8,208 nt of DNA, from NCBI GenBank assembly GCA_946998935.1, contig CAMQBE010000023.1, forward strand, positions 1 to 8,208, in the 5' to 3' direction. Position 1 is the first letter of the stretch; each line of letters begins with the position of its first letter. Of the stretch, positions 6,450 to 8,208 are shown piece after piece. The position numbers were made by a program, and so were the translations under genes. Origin of the DNA: an uncultured Mycoplasma sp. GTDB taxonomy: Bacteria > Bacillota_I > Bacilli_A > Mycoplasmatales > Metamycoplasmataceae. The notes below the pieces were generated by a model that saw only the letters and a program-made list of their open reading frames with translations, made no database searches and was not told the origin of the DNA.

Positions 6450-7151
6450 CTATTTATAGCTTTCAATTTTCTTTCAACTTAAAGGTCAAGAGCTAGGAGT
6501 ATCATTCTTTTTTATTATTTTTACATAATATTCTTTTTCTTTATTATTGAGTGTTTCGATTGACTCAATGGACAAATCATTAGCTAAATAATTAAATGAT
6601 TTTAGTAATTCATCAGCTTCATCTTGATAGTTTTTACCTTTAGGAAAATAAAAGATTCCATTCTTTTTTAATAAATGATTAGACATCATGTAAAGGTTTT
6701 TTAAAGATGAAACTGCTCGTGCTGTTATTAGATCAAAAGAGTTTAATTCTTCTTTATATTCTTCAGCTCTATTTCAAATAATTTTTAGTGTATTTAAATT
6801 GAATTCTTCTTTTAATTTATTCAAAAAATCAACTCGCTTTTTTTGACTTTCGATAATAGTTAAATTGAATTTTTGTTTTGAAGCTAATAATATTGGAATA
6901 CTTGGGAAACCAGCGCCAGCGCCAATATCTAAAACATTTTTATTAGTTAAATCAAAACCGATATTTTTTAATGAACATAGCATATACAAAGAGTTAATAA
7001 CACCAAGATTAAAAACATCTTCAAGAGTTTTAAAACCAGAAATGTTCATGACTTTATTTTGCTCAGAAACTAATTTAGCATATTTTGCCAAATTATCTAT
7101 TGTACAGTTAAATTCGAATAATTTTTTATCTTGAATATTTAGATTAGCCAT
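6450..7151 (-). CDS. rsmG: 16S rRNA (guanine-N7)-methyltransferase RsmG
   Basis: Protein of 233 residues, a normal RsmG length, complete when three TGA codons are read as Trp: W126 (6774-6776), W222 (6486-6488) and W226 (6474-6476). RsmG (GidB) methylates N7 of G527 in 16S rRNA, in the streptomycin-binding region. The SAM-binding motif I is VLDIGAGAGFPSIPILL (about 73-89), followed by LTIIESQKKRVDFL, where the acidic Glu is the usual ribose-binding residue, and SFDLITARAVSSL, the conserved RsmG segment with ARA. N-terminal NKVMNISGFKTLEDV matches the family's N-x-x-NLT-like region. The stop is TAG at 6452-6450. The ATG directly follows the prs stop (TAGATG) with only a distant AAAGG, so it is probably translated by coupling with prs. 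The operon appears to end at a hairpin just downstream. Confidence 0.95.
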
Positions 7152-8126
7152 CTATTTTTTAATAGCCTTTCTATATCTTTCATATAAACCAGCAATTGAT
7201 GAGCCATCAATTTGGCAGCGAATGATTCCTGCTAAAAAGTCATCTAAACTGATGATTTGTAATTTTGAATATTTTTTAGCAAGTTTGCTATTATCAATTG
7301 AATCTGTTACTATAACTTTATCTACATTTGGATTGTTTTGAAAGATTTCAAAACCTTTAGAAAAAATAGCATGTGTTGCGGCAACAACTATTTTTTTAGC
7401 ACCGTTAGCTTTTAAAGTATCAACAGCTTTTAAGATTGTTCCGCCGGTATCAATAATATCGTCAATGATAACAGCATTTTGATCTTTAATATCACCAATT
7501 AAGCCCATAACTTCAGTTTGGTTTGGACCTGTTCTACGTTTGTCAATAATAGAGATTTTAATTGAATTAGAAATTAATTCAGCTAGCAATCTTGCTCTTA
7601 CTGTGCCACCGTGGTCAGGCGAAACAACAGTGAAGCGGTCTCCTGATTGTGTTAAAGCTTTTGCTATAGGATATTGGCCACTAACATCATCAATAGGGAT
7701 ATTAAAGAAACCTTGAATAGCGGGGTTGTGTAAATCAACGGCGACCACTTTTGTGGCACCAGCAGCTTGTAATAAGTCAGCTACTAATTTAGCACCAATA
7801 GGTTCACGTCCTGCAGCTTTGCGGTCTTGACGCGCGTATCCATAATAGCTTAAAACAATGTTAAGAGATTTGCAACTTGCCCTTTTTAATGAGTCCATAA
7901 AAATAAGTAATTCCATAATGTTTTCATTCACTGGTGTTGAGAGTGAAACTATAACATAGACATCTTGATTTCTCACAGTTTTTTCACTTAAAAGCATGCA
8001 TTCGCCATCAGCAAAAATAGTTTTTTTAATATTAGAAAGTGGAATATTTAATATTTTTGAGATTTTTTTAGCTAAATTTGTGGCATTTGGCATACCAAAA
8101 ATAGTTACATCTTTAAAACTTTTCAT
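7152..8126 (-). CDS. prs: Ribose-phosphate pyrophosphokinase (PRPP synthetase)
   Basis: Protein of 324 residues, usual for class I PRPP synthetase. It makes 5-phosphoribosyl-1-pyrophosphate from ribose 5-phosphate and ATP, in the cytoplasm, for nucleotide salvage. Seen in order: FADGE (38-42), YYGYARQDRKAAGREPI (94-110, ATP-binding), DLH (131-133, with the metal-binding His133) followed by IQGFF, SPDHGG (169-174), the flexible-loop KRR (196-198), and the PRPP-binding loop VIIDDIIDTGGT (219-230). There are no Trp codons. The ATG at 8126 has Shine-Dalgarno AGGAG at 8140-8136, 9 nt away. It is first of a two-gene unit with rsmG, whose ATG follows the TAG stop with no gap. The PRPP loop reads DTGGT where many homologues have DTAGT, a conservative change; the enzyme looks intact. 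Confidence 0.97.
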   Translation of the reverse strand: MKSFKDVTIFGMPNATNLAKKISKILNIPLSNIKKTIFADGECMLLSEKTVRNQDVYVIVSLSTPVNENIMELLIFMDSLKRASCKSLNIVLSYYGYARQDRKAAGREPIGAKLVADLLQAAGATKVVAVDLHNPAIQGFFNIPIDDVSGQYPIAKALTQSGDRFTVVSPDHGGTVRARLLAELISNSIKISIIDKRRTGPNQTEVMGLIGDIKDQNAVIIDDIIDTGGTILKAVDTLKANGAKKIVVAATHAIFSKGFEIFQNNPNVDKVIVTDSIDNSKLAKKYSKLQIISLDDFLAGIIRCQIDGSSIAGLYERYRKAIKK

Positions 8127-8148
8127 AAAATAAAACTCCTGTTTTCGA

Positions 8149-8154
8149 TTTATA
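8149..8154 (-). promoter_or_regulatory. Possible -10 box of prs
   Basis: TATAAA on the - strand, within TATATATAAAT, lies 22 nt before the prs ATG, leaving room for the AGGAG Shine-Dalgarno. No convincing -35 box is seen in the AT-only stretch up to about 8195. The remaining bases to the window edge hold no gene that I can recognise. Confidence 0.4.
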
Positions 8155-8208
8155 TATATCTATTTTATTATTAATAATTAAATAAATCATAAATTAGTGC
8201 AACGCGAT

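Noticed and set aside
6865..7134. + strand reading frame inside rsmG
   Set aside because: It is antisense to the SAM-binding region of a confidently identified gene and has no supporting signals.
1..8208. CRISPR array, insertion sequence, transposase or phage genes
   Set aside because: No spaced direct repeats, terminal inverted repeats, or transposase or integrase motifs were seen on either strand.

Overview
The window comes from a mycoplasma (class Mollicutes). It is very AT-rich, genes are tightly packed, and UGA is read as tryptophan. Eight of the genes are intact only if in-frame TGA is translated. I count 18 in-frame TGA Trp codons and no TGG, and the window carries a tRNA-Trp with a UCA anticodon that would read them. 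The gene content (degV, ytpR-tyrS, rsmG-prs and an MG284/MPN403-like gene) suggests the Hominis group (Mycoplasmopsis/Metamycoplasma), but the species cannot be fixed from the sequence alone.

Layout on the left, + strand: the 3' end of rplK overlaps rplA, and rplA is closed by a clear terminator at 807-832. A separate acpP gene (868-1092) follows, then tRNA-Trp (1124-1198). degV (1304-2209) lies on the - strand. It diverges from a + strand operon, ytpR (2241-2888) and tyrS (2897-4135), out of a very small promoter region with back-to-back -10 boxes. An apparently bidirectional terminator at 4131-4163 separates tyrS from the convergent right half.

Layout on the right, all - strand and read from the right edge: prs (8126-7152), then rsmG (7151-6450) with no spacing, then a probable terminator. 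A three-gene accessory operon follows: a small putative helix-turn-helix protein (6353-5979), a 464-residue protein of unknown function (5992-4598) and a 140-residue membrane-anchored protein (4596-4174). The helix-turn-helix gene contains a 14-A tract that would truncate it on slippage in either direction, so it is a candidate phase-variable switch.

The housekeeping genes cover translation (L11, L1, tRNA-Trp, TyrRS, a tRNA-binding OB-fold protein, RsmG), fatty-acid/acyl handling (ACP, DegV) and PRPP synthesis. Three 5' genes (acpP, ytpR, degV) look leaderless: a TATAAT box lies 7-9 nt before the ATG and there is no Shine-Dalgarno sequence. The genes rplA, tyrS, prs and the small helix-turn-helix gene do have a Shine-Dalgarno sequence. 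The least understood part is the accessory operon at 4174-6353.
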